A DNA stretch of 64,000 nucleotides from contig NC_133777.1 of assembly GCF_003597395.2 (NCBI RefSeq), forward strand, positions 60,115,253-60,179,252, in the 5' to 3' direction. The notes beneath the pieces were generated by a model. The model was not told the DNA's origin. It saw nothing but the letters and a program-made list of their open reading frames with translations, and did no database searches. Of the stretch, positions 49,914 to 62,024 are shown one piece after another (the stretch's first letter is position 1; each line of letters begins with the position of its first letter). The position numbers were made by a program, and so were the translations under genes. The DNA is from Chelonoidis abingdonii (Eukaryota > Chordata > Testudines > Testudinidae).

Positions 49914-51925
49914 CAGGGGTCAGGAACCTTTCAGAAGTGGTGGGCCGAGTCTTCATTTATTCATTCTAATTTAAGGTTTCTCGTGCCGGTCATACATCTT
50001 AATGTTTTTTAGAAGGTCTCTCTCTACAAGTCTATATATTATATAACCAAACTAGTGTTGTATTGTAAAATAAACAAGGTTTTCAAAATGTTTAAGAAGC
50101 TTCGTGTAAAATTAAATTAAAATGTTGATCTTGCGCCACCGACCCACTCAGCCCACTGCTGGTCCGGGGTTCTGTTCATCTAGGCCAGCAGTGGGCTGAG
50201 TGGGGCCTGTGGCCAGGACCCCAGCTGGGAAGGGTCTGGCAGCCAGAACTCCAGACCGGCAGCAGGCTGTGTGGGGCTAGTGGCCGGGACCCCACACCAG
50301 CAGTGGGCTGAGCGGCTCAGCTCACTGCCGCTCAGGGGTTCCATCCTCTGGCTCCTGCCAGCCGGGATCCCGGCTGTCAGACCTGCTCAGTCCAGTGCTG
50401 GTCTGGGGTACTGGCCCTGCCCATATACAGTGGGTACCTACCTTCTTCCTGGTTCTGTCCCATTCTCTTCCTCTCTCTGCACTGAGCTGAGAGTTGGAAT
50501 GGACCGAGCACAGGGCTGGGGGTGAAGGGTCTGGCCAGGAGCTAAAATGAAGGAGGGGGCTCAGGGTTGGGCAGGAGGTTGGGGTGTGGGGGCACTTACC
50601 TGGGCAGCTCCCATTTGGTGTGAGGGGTGCAGGTGGGAATGTGAGTGAGGGTGCAGGGGCTCCCGTTTGGTGCTCAGGGTGGGGGTGGGATGTGCAGGGT
50701 GCATGGGATGTGGGGGCTGGGGATGTGGGGGGTGCAAGAGTCAGGGCAGAGGGCTGGGGGCATGTGAGGGGTACAGGTGTCAGGGTAGGGGCTGGGTCAT
50801 GGGGGGGGAGCAAAGGAGTCAAAAGCAGAGGGCTGGGTGGGTACAGGGCTCAGGGCAGGGACCTGAGGGTGCAGGCTCAGGGCAGAGGCTGGGTGTGTGT
50901 GTGGGGGGGGTTCAGGGCTCAGGGGCAGAGAGCTGGGTGACTGCCCCCCCAGAACCCCCAACCTCTCCTTACTCCTTGTCCCGACTACCTCTTCCTGGGA
51001 CCCCACCCCATATCTAAGCCTCCCTGCCCCTATATCTCTCTGACTGCCTCCCCTAGGACCCTACCTGTCCCCTGACTGCCCCAACCTTATCCACACCCCA
51101 CACACCAGACAGACCCCCTGGACTGCCATGCCTATCTAGTCACTCCCCGCCCCGACAGGATCCCCAGAACTCTGGTGTCCACACCCCCCCACCCGCTCCC
51201 TGCCTGCCCCAACCCCTCTGCCACACCCCTATACCTCCTGGCAGTCCCCCAGGAACTCCCGACTCATCCACCCCAAGGACCTTGCACTCAAGGGCCCCAG
51301 TCCTGCCATTGGATCCACATGGAAAGAGTCTTATCTCTATACAGATCCCTCTGCAAAATTAGGGCCTAATTAGAGAGACAGTACAATCCTGACATATAAA
51401 GTGACAGATGATCATTTTTGCAGAATGATCCTCATAAAGTTTCTGACTGCCCCCTCCAGAGACCCCCAACCACCCCCCAGTATACCACCGCCCCATCCTG
51501 CTCCCTGTCCCTGTCCCACCCAGCCCCGGAGCCGGCCCCCTTACCGTGAGGCTCCTCGCTCATCCAGAGCCCTGCTGCCGCTGCCACCCCCCGTGCAGCC
51601 CTGCCCCTCACCTCAGAGTGCTGTGCGCGCAGCAGCAGGGCTCCGGGTGAGCAGGGAGCGTCTTTCCCTCCCCATGGAGCCAAACGCTGCCCTGTGGGAG
51701 CACACAGCCCCAGCCCCCCAGAGCTCTGCGCGGGCGGTGGCAGGGCTCTGGGGGAAGGCTGGGGAGGGGCCAGCGGCTTGCTGCGCTAGGCCAGCGCTCC
51801 GGCACGGGAGTGCAGACCCCGCGGCTTGCCGGGTTGGCAGGATTTTTAATAACATGCGGAGTCCCAGCAGGCAGCTGCGTGCCATTAAAAATTGGCTCAC
51901 GTGTGCCATCGGTTGCCGACCCCTG
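49914..51925. mobile_element. hAT element 3 in the LTR (2.0 kb, non-autonomous)
   Basis: Starts CAGGGGTCAGGAACCTTTC and ends GGTTGCCGACCCCTG, with CTTTAAGG duplicated exactly (49906-49913 and 51926-51933). The left 200 bp are AT-rich; the rest is strongly GC-rich with GGGCTCAGGGCAGAGG-type repeats (50550-50940) and C-rich tracts. I see no hAT transposase. The long frames (for example 50322-50822 minus and 51401-51931 plus) are proline- and glycine-rich artefacts of composition. Confidence 0.92.
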
Positions 51926-52400
51926 CTTTAAGGGAACTGTGTTTTGGCTTCTGGGTAACCAGTAAGGTACTATAGAAGCTGGTTTGAGGCTACCTTGGTG
52001 GATCTAAGTACTGGAATGACCACCAGCTTTGGGGATTGTCTGCCCCATTCTTTGCAGTTTGCCCTAATTAAGTAATCGTAGTGTGCCCCCCCCCCCCGAC
52101 CAAGGACCCATGTCACATATATGTACAGGACGATAAGCATGCTGTACTATATGTACTTTCATGTATACAGATAATTTATGTATTACAGGATAATTACACT
52201 TATAAGGCAAACCTTTCACAGCAATGATGGTACAAGCTGTAGTTTAGGGACATACTGTATTTATTTTTAAAGCTGGTACTGTCCCTCTACAAAGTCACTA
52301 CTGTAACTTCATAACATAGGGTTTTAAAAAGAGCACACCTTATGATTTCTTTACATACTGCTTCAAACTGTATGAAAAACAGAAAATATGTTCTTTTATG

Positions 52401-53237
52401 TGTAACCCCTTTGGGATTTAGAGAGCGTGGCCCCTTTAAATCTTTTTCCTGGTGGCGGGGAAGTGAGGAAAAAAGGAGGGAAACTCCAGAGGGTGACTCT
52501 GAGTGGGAGGAAGGGAGAGGGCAACCCGCAGGCCCTCGCAAAGAAGCAGCAGAGAACCTGCCAGAAGCCTGGGAAGGACAGGGCAGCCGACTGGCCACAG
52601 CCCAGGACAGGAGCCAGGAGGAGCACTGTGCCAGGGAGGAATCGCCCAAGAAGGACAGGCCAGAGCTGGACCCAGTATCACGGCTGCCCAGAGCCGCGTG
52701 GGGCTGTGAGTACTGGGGCTTGTGACTCTGCATTGGGAACAAGGAGGGAGGCCGCTAGCTAGTTAAGCGGGGAGGTGGTCGCTCTGTGTGGCTTTGCAGA
52801 GAGCAGCAGAACAGGGCACCAGAGGGGTTTGTTGGGGGAAAGTTCACTGGTGCCGAAGACGACCAAGAGCACCCAAGACTGGAACTTTGCTCAGGACTCC
52901 TGAACTGTGTGTGCAGACACACTGTTCAGTGTCTGCCCTTCCAGACTGTGCTACCACTGGGTCCGTGGGGCCTTGGCTTGGATACAGCCCTGTTTTACTG
53001 CTCCCCCTATATTTCCCCTTGTTGTTTTTCTCCTCTCATCCCTCTGTAAATAAATACCTCCCTTTGTTATATCATTGTACTTTTCCTGTAGGTGTGTGTG
53101 TTCACTCTGGGGGGTTTGAAACAGGTACCCTTGGGGTGGAAGTGATTTTTCCTGCTGCCTTCCTGCGCGTGCCTTCTATTGGCCAGAGCTGCCTGCAGAG
53201 CAGACTCCATTTTGGCCACGAGGGTGCTAAAGTTACA
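52401..53237 (+). mobile_element. Solo LTR (837 bp)
   Basis: Starts TGTAACCCCTTTGG and ends GCTAAAGTTACA, so TGTAAC and GTTACA form the short inverted ends usual for LTRs. TATG lies on both sides (52397-52400 and 53238-53241), a candidate 4-bp duplication. A TTTAAAT near 52435 could act as the TATA element, and AATAAA at 53049-53054 as the polyadenylation signal, giving plus orientation. The 151- and 154-codon frames inside are not viral genes. Confidence 0.82.
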
Positions 53238-53239
53238 TA

Positions 53240-54387
53240 TGTAAATTATTAAACATTTATAATTATGACCTAAATTTTAATAGGTATGCAACATTAAAAA
53301 ATTTAAAAAATACAGCATATATTAATTGTAAAAGCAAGAAATGTCCAATTTAATTAACATCTGTATCCAGTTATCATAAATTAAACTTATTTTTTCTGGC
53401 AAACTCTAATCCACAAACTTTTCTGTAACTGATCATGTTTAAGAATACCAATTAGTTTTAACTAGGTGGTGGTCCCCAGGGATGCATCCTCTATCTGATA
53501 TTGTTAGGACATTGTTAAACATTTTGTATCATATAGCCTCTAAATGCTCAGCTGAAAAACAGACACACTTGTAGTCTCTCTTTTGTTCAATGAGACCCAC
53601 TTGCCTGTTTTTGCTGCAGCTGCATATTTGTGAATAGCATTAGGATTTATGATGGTTAAACTGAAAAATGAAGTGACTGTGTCTAAAATTAAATAAAAAT
53701 GTTTGTCTTCCTAGCATGTGAAGTTGAGCCTTGTCTTGGACAACTCTAAAAGCCCCCAGACATTTCCTACATAATAGTTTTACAGTATATTTGGGCAATT
53801 GCAGCATTAAAATAAAGTGGCATAACCACTTAATATAAGCTATTATCTGTCTGCATTTTGTTGATATTGCTAACATTATCCCAATTGTCAGAAAACATCT
53901 CTTACCTCTCCCTCTTTCTAAAATGATGTCAATTATTATAATAAAGACAATGAGCCAATATTAGAACCGTTTAAGCCAATGGCAAAACAAAAAAAAATTT
54001 GGGCTGAAAAGATGGCCCCGTTTCTGCAAGGAGTTGTGCATAGATAGAGCCCTCCACCTGTGTGGAACAGCTTGAGGGACTGGGGGCTAAGCATTGAACT
54101 TTTGACACAAGAGGAAAAATTTTTAGAGTCAAGACAGGGTTTTATAATGGAATCTAAGTTGCAACCTGAATTCAAGCCTTCCCACTTAAGTACTTTCAGT
54201 AGAGCACTTAGGCGTGTGATTTTACTGGGACTGAAGCAGGTGCTTAAAGCTGAACACCTACTTCTTTTGCTGAATCAGGACCTATGTTACTCATAAATTA
54301 TAATATTTAATCTAATGCATCATCTCATGCTGCACAGGCAGAGGGATCTGGCCTAGCAGAGTCTCTTGCAGTACTGTGGCCTTAGCC
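53240..54387. other. No recognised feature
   Basis: AT-rich intergenic sequence without repeat or coding signature that I can support. Confidence 0.55.
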
Positions 54388-54705
54388 CAGGGGTCGGCAA
54401 CCTTTCTGAAGTGGTGTGCTGAGTCTTAATTTATTCACTCTAATTTAAGGTTTCGTGTGCCAGTAATACATTTTAATGTTTTTAGAAGGTCTCTTTCTAT
54501 AAGTCTATAATATATAACTAAACTATTGTTGTATGTAAAGTAAATAAGGTTTTAAAAATGTTTAAGAAGCTTCATTTAAAATTTAATAATTAAAATAGAG
54601 CCCCCGACCCAGTGGCCAGGACCCGGGCGTGTAGGAGTTGCCACTGCAATCAGCTGTCCATCGTGGACGCCTTTGCACGCGTGTCCAGAGGTTGCCTACC
54701 CGTGC
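54388..54705. mobile_element. hAT MITE related to the 2-kb element
   Basis: Starts CAGGGGTCGGCAACCTTTC and ends GAGGTTGCCTACCCGTGC. CCTTAGCC is duplicated (54380-54387 and 54706-54713). The first 215 bp are clearly the same sequence as the left end of the element at 49914, including AGAAGGTCTCT and TTTAAGAAGCTTC words. The remainder is a different, short, GC-rich segment. Confidence 0.85.
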
Positions 54706-54849
54706 CCTTAGCCTGTCAATTATAAGTTTTATTTAGAAGGTATAATTGGACTGTCTGAAAGAATTTCCATAATCTAAAGCAGTTATAAGTGTTTCTAATT
54801 TTGATGCAGATTACATATTTTTTAGATTGCCGTACACTAGAGGCATTAG

Positions 54850-56833
54850 TATGTACCTATAAAACCACCCTGATATTATCATCAAAAGGTGATAAGGAGG
54901 TGCTTTTGTCATCATGAACAGTCTGACTACCAAAGGAGCTGCCAGACAGCTCTCCAATTTACCGAATTCTACACACCACTTCCCTCAGATCCACTGAGGA
55001 ATACACTAAGAACTGCACCTCTACCAGACACTCCTACACTAACCACCGGACAAATCAACATACCCTCAGAGCCGCCGACCAGGGGTATTTCTATCTGATT
55101 ACCCAAGATCCAGCAAACCCGGAAATTGGACGCCCATCATCTCGCGCATTGGCACTCCACTGAAGGGCTGTCTGGAAATGTGGCTCTCATATGCAGACCC
55201 TATGCACAGCACTCCAGCTAATATCCATTGAACACCAACTAGATTTCCTAAGGAAACGACATTGCATTGGTTCCAACCTCCAGAAACACTATCCTTACGC
55301 CCCAGAATGAGAGGCTCGTCTACACAAATATCCCACACACAGATGGAATACAAGCTGTCAGACACAGATATCCCTGATATGCCACACGCACAACTGGCTA
55401 CCGAGCTCTGTCCTTTATACTCACCACAACTATTTCAAATTTGATGACAATATATATCTTCAGATCCAGTGCACTGCTATGGGCACCCGCATGCCCCACA
55501 ATATGCCATATTTTATGGCGACCTGGAACAACGCTTCCTCAGCTCTCGTTCATCAGCCCCCTTCTCTACCGACGCTACATTGATACATTCTTCATCATCT
55601 GGACCAACGAAAGGAGACTCTGAAAAATTCCACATCGGATTCAACAGCTTCACCCACCTACAACCTCAGCCTCCGTACGAATCTACACGGAGTCCACTTT
55701 TAGACACCACGGTGCAAATAAGGGATGTCACATAACACCACGCCTATATCGAACCTGCGACGCTATGCCTACCTTCATGCCTCCAGCTTCCATCCGAGGC
55801 ATTACAGATCCATTGGTCTACAGCCAAGCACTGACGGTACAACCGCATCGCTTTAACCCCTCAGATAGAGACCAACATCGACAAAAGCTCCACCAGCTTT
55901 CAACAACTACAATACCCCGCACGGAACAAGGGAAACGATCAACAAGCCAGGAGCGTGTACCCAAAGTCCGAGCAAGATAACCGAAGGAAAGAAACCAACG
56001 GACTCTACCTGGCCATCACCTTCCACCCCCAGCCGAAAACCCCTCCACTCATCATCAGGGATCTACAACATCCTGGACTTCCCACCACTTTTTCATATAG
56101 GCCTTGGTGCAGGCCAATCCTCGCCCACAGACAACCTGCCAGCCTGAAACGTATTCTCACAGCAACTGCACACCACACCATAGTAACTCCGCTCAGGAAC
56201 CAATCCATGCAACACAAAATCGATGACAACTCTGCCCCATATTCTACCAGCACACCTATCACGGACCTACCAGATCAGCACATCCATCACGGTTCATTCC
56301 CAGTGTCCCAATTATAAGCATATCGCCAGCAATGCCCCTTGCTATGTACATGGCAACAATGGACAGTCTCTCGGGAAAGGGATAAATGGACACAATAAGA
56401 TATGAGGATGCATATATAAAAACCTGTAGGGAGAGCACTTCAACCTCCCTGGCCACACTAAAGCAGACCTTAAGGTGGCCATCCTGCAGCAAAAAAACTT
56501 CAGGACCAGACTTCAAAGAGAAACTGTTGAGCTTCAGTTCATCTGCAAATTTGACACCATCAGCTCAGGATTGAACAAAGACTGTGAATGGCTTGCCAAC
56601 TACAGAACCAGTTTCTGCTCTCTTGGTTTTCACACTTCAGCTGCTAGAACAGGGCCTCATCCTCCCTGATTGAACTAACCTCGTTATCTCTAGCTTGCTT
56701 GCTAGCATATATACCTGCCCCTGGAAATTTCCACTACATGCATCTGATGAAGTGGGTATTGACCCACAAAAGCTCATGCTCCAAAACGTCTGTTAGTCTA
56801 TAAGGTGCCACAGGATTCTCTGCTGCTTCTATA
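54850..56833 (+). mobile_element. Penelope-like element, degraded, with RT and endonuclease relics
   Basis: A copy of roughly 2 kb that can be followed across several frames. Early: GDKGGAFVIM-like and RQLSNLPNSTHH. Middle: QISHTQMEYK, then CTAMGTRMPPQYAIFYGDLE across 55465-55530. The reverse transcriptase motif YIDT lies at 55576-55587, with the usual second Asp (YIDD) lost. Next: LLDTTVQIRD near 55700. Late: GNNGQSLGKGINGH at about 56350-56390, a remnant of the GIY-YIG endonuclease. Then LQRETVELQFICKFDTISSG near 56510. The 3' tail (56735-56833) has a hammerhead-like motif. The combination of RT plus GIY-YIG is diagnostic of Penelope-like elements. Multiple stops and shifts show it is dead; the 5' limit is approximate. 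Confidence 0.88.
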
Positions 56834-57699
56834 AAAACATGGTCCCTTCCCCAAACACTTTACAAATAATGACAGTCAATCAGTGCAGGAGCAGGATATT
56901 TAAAACATTAACATGTGTACCTTCTGATAAGGGTGTACCTGGGCAAAATGTCAGGGTTTAAAACCTGGGCCAAATTCTATGCTGAATTTTACCTTATGAG
57001 TTACATGAGGTATAAGCAGTGTAGGGTTTGGACTAGGATATATATTTTTAAAGCCTGTTGGCTGTTTTAAATGTTGGTGTCAAAAAGCTATATTTGGTGT
57101 TGCCTTGTGTAACTGCTTTGCAGGAGCAGACTAGTGGAAAGGAAACACAGGGCAGGTATAGAGCCCCCCCCCCTCCTCCATTACATGGATGGGCCTCTGA
57201 AGGAACCCCAGGCACAGAGGGCACTTCAAGAGGATCATGGGCAGAGCACAGGTAGGAAATTAACTGACCAGAAGAGGAAGGTGGCAATCTGAGATGTGGC
57301 TGGATCTGTGTCCCTAGCTATTCTGCAGTCTTGCAGTGGTCCACAGACCTATTCCAAGAGAAGTACAACTTAGGAGAGTTTTCAGGACTGCGCTGACCTG
57401 AGCCAGGGGCCGCTGACCTGAGCCAGAAATTGCAGAATAGGAGGCGCACAAGCTGCCTATACCTTGTTCCTTGGAGCTGATCTTCTATCCATTGTTTGTT
57501 TTAAACAAATACACTGTATATATTTGAAGTGTCTTTAGGCATGTACTAGTTTAAATTAACAAAAAGCCTTTTCTATTTGAAAAGTATTTTGCAGTGTAAT
57601 TAGCAGTTGTTTCTTGGGGCTACATCCAGTGTCAGAACACTTCTTTAGGTCATCTTCTTTGCTTGCATTTTAACCCTTCTGTTTTCTGGTTAGGAATAT

Positions 57700-57885
57700 C
57701 ACATATTACTTATATAGAGCTTTTTGACTTTAGATCTCAAAGCACTTTACAGAGAAGGTCGGAAACAGAAGAGAAGTGACTTGCCCATGGTACCCCAGGA
57801 AATTAGTGTCAGAGATGAAAACTGAACACAATTCTCTGGAGTCTTACACTAGTGCCTTATCCACTAGGCTATACTGCCTCCCTAA
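57700..57885 (-). mobile_element. MIR (CORE-SINE) copy, antisense
   Basis: The plus strand reads CAAAGCACTTTACAGAGAAG, then GAAGTGACTTGCCCATGGTA, then CCACTAGGCTATACTGCCTC. This is the reverse complement pattern of MIR-type SINEs (AAGTGACTTGCCCAAGGTC). The copy is diverged. Confidence 0.8.
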
Positions 57886-57899
57886 GTAAGTAATGTAAT

Positions 57900-59025
57900 G
57901 TTAATGAATGAATCCTATTTACTTAGGAGTTGATTGAGGAATTTCTTGACAGTGTTTAATAATCTTAACACCTCTTGCAATTTTTAGGGAGGAATGTGGC
58001 AATCTGCAGGGTCAACATTTGTATTAATATACAACTATGGTTTATTATGGAATAGGAGCAACACTTACACAGCTTATACAATATTCTTCCTAAGACATTG
58101 CGCATACACAGGTATCCAGTAGTAGGATGATGCTACAGCAATTATCATGAAATTTTTCTATATTATAGATACACAAATAAGGAACTTCTCAACTAAATGC
58201 TATCAGGACTATTAATAGAGAGGGAGAAAACATAGTTTCATGTACTGGATAAGGACTCCGTGCTTATAAAACTAAACTGGCTCTTTATTAAGAGAACTAT
58301 TTACAGAGATACTGCAAAAACAGTTAACATTCTAGTGCATGTGTTCAAAGACTGACTTTGATGCCTGCTTCAGACTTTTCACCCTCTCAATATGTGTTCT
58401 CCCTCCAAGTTCCACAGAAGAGGATACATCTTTTAGTTTAACAATTGTTGTTGTTGTGTCTTTTGTGCAAGTGTTTGTTGATTTGCAGGGGCCAGTGGTT
58501 ACTAGAACATAACCCACCCTAGGGATATGGCCTCTACCATCATCCCATTGTTCTTCTTCAAACCAGTCTCCCATTTCTTGTGTTATTGCTGTTGGTGGGG
58601 CACTTGCTTCCACCCTGTTGCTACCTTTATTCTGTCAGATGGCATCCTGTTGGTCCTCTGCATTGCTCATGTATGTAATTTAGTTCTGACTCTCCTACTT
58701 AAGGCCAGTTGATGACTGAGACTCTTTCTAGATCCTCCTGGTCCTGGACACATCTATCTGGGTGGGCTGTCTGTCTGCAGCTACTCTGCAGCTGTTTTTG
58801 GTTTTGTCTCTACTGCTGTCTTGAGTCCATAGCTACCTCATATAACCAGTGTTCCAGTGCAGCTTGGACTCTTACCTTTTGCCATTGTTTAGCACCACTC
58901 ACTTATGTGTAGTGGCCTCAGCTCCTCAGCTCCATTTGTTGTAGTGGGCCACCTGCTTAGCTTGGCATTCCCTTAACTGCTTATGTGTACTGTCCATTGT
59001 TCTGCTGGGCTGCAGCAGACTGCAT
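57900..59025. other. No recognised feature
   Basis: Intergenic sequence. A 93-codon minus-strand frame at 58332-58613 and two short plus-strand frames have no recognised motif. Confidence 0.5.
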
Positions 59026-59034
59026 GGGCTACCA

Positions 59035-59688
59035 TAAGCACATCAAACCTGTCCTGGAGTTGCAGCTAGCAAGAGATGTTAAGAGTAACAAGAAGGGTTT
59101 CTTCAGGTATGTTAGCAACAAGAAAGTCAAGGAGAGTGTGGGCCCCTTACTGAATGATGGAGGCAACCTAGTGATAGAAGATCTGGAGTACTGTGTCCAA
59201 TTTTGGGCCCCACTCTACAAGAAGGATGTGGACAAATTGGAACAAGTCCAGTGGAGGGCAACAAAAATGATCATGGGGCTGGAGCACATGACTTATGAGG
59301 AGAACTGGGATTGTTTAATCTGCAGAAGAGAAGAATGAGTGGGGATTTGATAGCTGCTTTCAACTACCTGAAAGGGGGTTCCAAAGGAGATGGATCTAGA
59401 CTGTTCTCAGTGGTACCAGATGACAGAACGAAGAGTAATTGTCTCAAGTTGTGGTGGGGGAGGTTTAGGTTGGATACTAGCAAAAACTTTTTCACTGGGA
59501 GGGTGGTGAAGCACTGGAATGGGTTACCTAGGAAGGTGGTGGAATCTTCTTCCGTAGAGGTTTTTAAGGTCAGGTTGACAAAGCCCTGGCTGGGATGATT
59601 TATTGGGACATTGGTCCTGCTTTGAGCAGGGAGTTGCACTAGATGACCTCCTGAGGTCCCGGCCAACCCTGATATTCTATGATTTGGA
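59035..59688 (+). mobile_element. CR1 LINE with most of the reverse transcriptase deleted
   Basis: The copy starts in the CR1 linker between endonuclease and reverse transcriptase ([35 protein letters not shown], 59060-59185). It then jumps within two codons to the C-terminal [15 protein letters not shown] and [12 protein letters not shown]. The last part (59311-59598) is still readable as [19 protein letters not shown] and [20 protein letters not shown]. It ends with GGTCCCGGCCAACCCTGATA-TTCTATGATT, the CR1 3' tail. All core catalytic motifs are missing. Confidence 0.88.
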
Positions 59689-59689
59689 G

Positions 59690-62019
59690 TTCTAGACTTC
59701 AGAAGTAGCTGAATGTTCTATTTGTAATTAACAAAATGACTGTGGCTATTTGACTGCAAAATAGATTGTAACAGTCATTTGTACCTTTGCCATAATCCAA
59801 GCTGGAGATTAGATCTTCTCTGTTGATGAGCATGGTATAATAGAATAGACTAGAATACTTCTTTATGCCATCAGGAAGATTCAGCCAGTGCAGAATTTAG
59901 TGGTGTAAGCATTAGGAAACATTCAACACTTTCCCTCCAGCCTTAGTTTCCTATTTGTTTCTGGACGCAATTGTAGGTGGTGATTTTGATCAAGAAAGTC
60001 CCATATAGTGTTTGGGTCATGACTACCTGGCAAATATCTCCCTCTTGGCACCAAGATTGTCAGGATCTTCTTTAGTTAATAATTTCTAAATTGGGTATTG
60101 GGAGACTATTCATGCTGCAAAACATGCAACTCTGAAAAATGCTTATTCAGTCAGTCACAACCTGAATCTGTTGAAACTTTCCAGGCTCAATATTTTATCT
60201 TCACTCTTATTATTATTATTTTTAATTTTTTTTAGATGGCATGGCTTGGGGTGATTTTGGGGTATCAAACCAGCCCATGGCTGTGCCTTAGATACAAAGC
60301 AGACCTTTTATTTATAATTCTTGTAGCATTCCATTTTGCATTGTGACTCATCCATAGTATAATTTTAAATAAATGTTTCGGGATCAATTTGATCTACGAT
60401 GTACCTTCCAGTAGTACCATGAACTAAATCCTCAGAACCAAAATCTGCCTTTTCTCTTCTTTACTGTTACTTATGACTTTTAATGACAGACAATTATGTA
60501 TAGGAATAGTTCTGACTTGTAGAATGGCTATATATTTTTTTTAAAGAAATCAAAAGAAAATGGGTAACTATCTCATGACTGGGAGGTGGGTAGTCATGCC
60601 CAGTGGTTGAACCAGGAATCAGTAGCTAGGAATCTGAGCCCATAGTCAAAGGCCAGGTGCCAGAGACAAGGATCATGGTCATAATCAGAGGTCAGTCAAA
60701 GCTGAGGGTCAGAATTGGGTTATCTGGAGTGAGGCAAGGCAGGAGTAGAAGATATTACATCCATAGGTGAACACTTTGAACTGCTGCTGGGTTAAAGTCA
60801 CGAGTTTTTTTTTGTTTTTTTTTTTACTTTAATGTAGAACTAATGCAGGCTACAATATCTGATGTTTTCTAACACTGGTGAGTAAAATAAACAAGGTACT
60901 TAAATATGAGAACAGATCATGTAGCTGAACAGAAAGTGTCTATGCAGTATGCGTACAACATATGGCATAGCATTTTCCTTTATCCTGGCCTCTACTACAG
61001 CAATTGTGCACCATTTTACAGGTTAGGAAATTCAGATGTGAACTTGAACCCCTGATCTACTGCAGGTAACGTGCTCAGCCTTTATGAAAGTTAGTGTCTC
61101 ACAAAACACACGTGTGCGCACACACAAATTTATTGAATAAATGATTTCAGTATTATTGAAAAAATAACACTGGATTAACTAGCAAAGGAAAACATGAGAA
61201 TGATCTCAATTGTCATTAATGGTGACATTTACACCTCAGTGCCAAAGGCCATAAAGGGCCATATACACCACTTAACCACTGCACTGCAGCCCAAATCCAC
61301 CTATCCAGAGAACAGCCTGAATACAAGTGTAACAGGAATCCCCCATGCTATGCTGTAGTTGTAGAGCCATGCCACAATTTACAGTTGTCCCTATAGCCCT
61401 AATATACCCTGTGTGTATGTGTGGGAGAAGATATGGGTGGAAGCAAGGATACAAAAAATATTCTCCTAGGGTTTTGTTTTTTTTTTGAAATGTCACACTG
61501 TTTAGATTGGGGATGAGAAATTTGGAAGATGGCGTTCCTAAAATAGTTTATTATAGTGGAAAGCTAATTACAGTTTTAACTATGAAGTTGCACCCAGTAG
61601 CTTTAAGGTAAGAAGGGACTAGGGGGTGCAGTGGGCTGGAATACCAGTCTTAAACTTCTGGAGCCTATGTTACAATCCTAACGTAGGTCACTAATTAAAT
61701 TGTTTAGTGCATATTTGTCCAAGCCTTAGAACTGCACAGCTAGAAACCTCTGAGGAAAAGAGGCCCGGTCTAAAATAGCAGGGGTTCTGCAAGATGGGAT
61801 TGAGAAGAATTGGTAGCATTGTATGGGGGAAGCTTGTACGGTCTTTTTCTGAACTCTGTCTAGTTTCGGTAAGTACTAGTAGTCCCTAATTTTCATAAAC
61901 ATGAAATTCACTCAGAAATTTAAAGGGAAAATATACCCATGAATGACTGGAGAAGAGAAAAGGCATTGTCAGAAAGCCTGAGAGGAGAGAGGATGAGATT
62001 TGTTTGCATGTTTTCACTT
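59690..62019. other. No recognised feature
   Basis: AT-rich intergenic sequence with simple runs: a TTATTATTATTATT stretch at about 60205 and T tracts at 60807 and 61477. A 61010-61090 block looks like a MIR fragment but is too diverged to call. Confidence 0.5.
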
Positions 62020-62024
62020 CATCG

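Larger units (their letters stand above)
48226..52117 (+). mobile_element. Solo LTR containing three hAT insertions
   Basis: The LTR begins TGTGACACATGG and ends CCATGTCACA. Flanks TACAT (48221-48225) and TATAT (52118-52122) suggest a 5-bp duplication with one mismatch. Three hAT elements sit inside (48351-49048, 49583-49632 and 49914-51925), each with its own 8-bp duplication. Without them and one duplication copy each, about 1108 bp of LTR remains. A plus-strand AATAAA at 49713-49718 fits the 3' part. No gag, pol or env is present, so this is a lone LTR. Confidence 0.75.

Noticed and set aside
50322..51931. Several 80-176 codon frames on both strands
   Set aside because: They lie inside a non-autonomous hAT element with GC-rich tandem words; composition alone explains them.
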